Shown here in pieces: positions 63,303-64,000 of a stretch of DNA of 64,000 bases. Below the pieces are notes generated by a model, which ran no database searches, was not told where the DNA came from, and worked only from the letters and a program-made list of their open reading frames with translations. Numbering within the stretch: position 1 is the first letter of the stretch; each line of letters begins with the position of its first letter. The stretch is from Prostheceraeus crozeri (taxonomy: Eukaryota > Platyhelminthes > Polycladida > Euryleptidae): contig CAJQUW010005322.1 of the NCBI GenBank assembly GCA_907163375.1, positions 1 to 64,000 on the forward strand. Reading direction: 5' to 3'. Made by a program: the position numbers and the translations under genes.

Positions 63303-64000
63303 ATTCCAGTAGTTGCTACAGCTTTAACAGGTACGGGTGTTTTTGCAACTTCACTTGCTACAATGTTTAGAAAAAATCTTTAATAACTAAGAAACGAAAA
63401 CATTAAAACTAAGCATTTACATATTAAAAGAAAGTATATGATAAACTACATTACTACTTTCAAAGAGTATGTGATGATAATGTTATTACTTAGAGAGATT
63501 TGAAAATTTGATCAAAATACTAATGAGTAAATCAATATCATTTCAATCACAGACAAAAAATTTGATGATAAAAAAAAAAAATGTAAAATTTCTAGTGATG
63601 GTAAAACTTTTAGTGATGATAATTCTTTTTAGAAGAGCTAAAAACCTTATTAACAAAACTTTTATTAACAAAACTTAAACGAGAAAATTTTAAACGAAAA
63701 GATGTCAAACAACAAAGCAATAAAAAAATAATTTGTTCAGTAAAATGTTTTTTGCTGTATACCACTGTTACCACAAAATTCAAATTAATATATTTTAAAA
63801 AAAAAATAGACAAAATTAAAAGCTGATAATAAAAAATAATATATTAAAACATTATATTTGTATATTTTATTACTCGTAAACAATTGTTCGATAACTCTTT
63901 CAGATTTTTTTACAATATTAATTGTAATGAATCCATAATCTTTTGCCAACATTATTACCACGATTGTTTAAATTCATCTTTATACTCCTTATACATAAAT
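63303..64000. repeat. Indel-rich direct duplicate of 62318-63027
   Basis: The block repeats the second half of the membrane-protein gene, the intergenic part and the ATPase C-terminus in order. It has few substitutions but many single-base insertions and deletions, mostly in homopolymers. Both reading frames are destroyed in this copy. This error profile suggests uncorrected long-read sequence at a contig edge more than natural decay. Confidence 0.8.

Noticed and set aside
1-64000. CRISPR arrays, bacterial operons, rRNA genes
   Set aside because: No regularly spaced repeats with unique spacers, no ribosome-binding-site layout and no rRNA-like sequence seen; the window is eukaryotic.

Overview
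The window is eukaryotic genomic DNA from an invertebrate animal. It has GT-AG introns, a solitary animal-type histone H2B gene, and wall-to-wall transposons of animal families: Polinton/Maverick, Tigger/pogo, piggyBac, Ty3-like LTR elements, Penelope-like elements and LINEs. The H2B protein looks lophotrochozoan (mollusc-like), but the species cannot be fixed from this sequence.

The main feature is one nearly complete Polinton (Maverick/adintovirus-type) at 2002-40235. It is bounded by divergent ~0.7 kb inverted repeats that share the outer terminus AGTAGTAAG. Its left end sits in a piggyBac transposase reading frame. The terminus of a second, related element lies at 1-880. The rightward half carries a protein-primed DNA polymerase (PolB). 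The leftward late block (27.9-39.2 kb) encodes two paralogous virion-type proteins, an adenain-like protease, a hexon-type major capsid protein, a basic core protein, a retroviral-type integrase with chromodomain, a packaging ATPase and several small proteins. Embedded in that block on the opposite strand is a small transcription-like module: two paralogous ORFs followed by a clear TATA-binding-protein (TBP) homologue.

The PolB gene is split by an 11.8 kb nested insertion (15638-27478) with pogo/Tigger termini and a TA target duplication. Inside it lie a Tigger transposase, a second Tigger element, a 2.65 kb reverse-transcriptase/RNase H element between 87 bp direct repeats, a dispersed repeat, and an apparently intact Ty3-like LTR retrotransposon whose primer-binding site is complementary to its own LTR. 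Removing the insertion with one TA puts the PolB reading frame back in register with its C-terminus at 27.5 kb. Most Polinton genes carry one stop or one single-base frameshift, so this copy is recently dead or contains sequence errors.

From 40.2 to 56.5 kb there is host-like intergenic sequence with a DUF4806-type exon, MITEs and foldback elements, histone H2B and two dead LINEs. From 56.5 kb a second Polinton-type gene set starts: a divergent PolB lacking its Exo III region, a second TBP-like gene overlapping the PolB end, and an IAP-type RING protein. An AT-rich tail follows with a membrane protein and an A32-type packaging ATPase. The last 0.7 kb is an indel-rich direct copy of the sequence just before it. 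The finding of most interest is that both Polinton-type units encode a TBP-like protein with the same altered residue in repeat 1.
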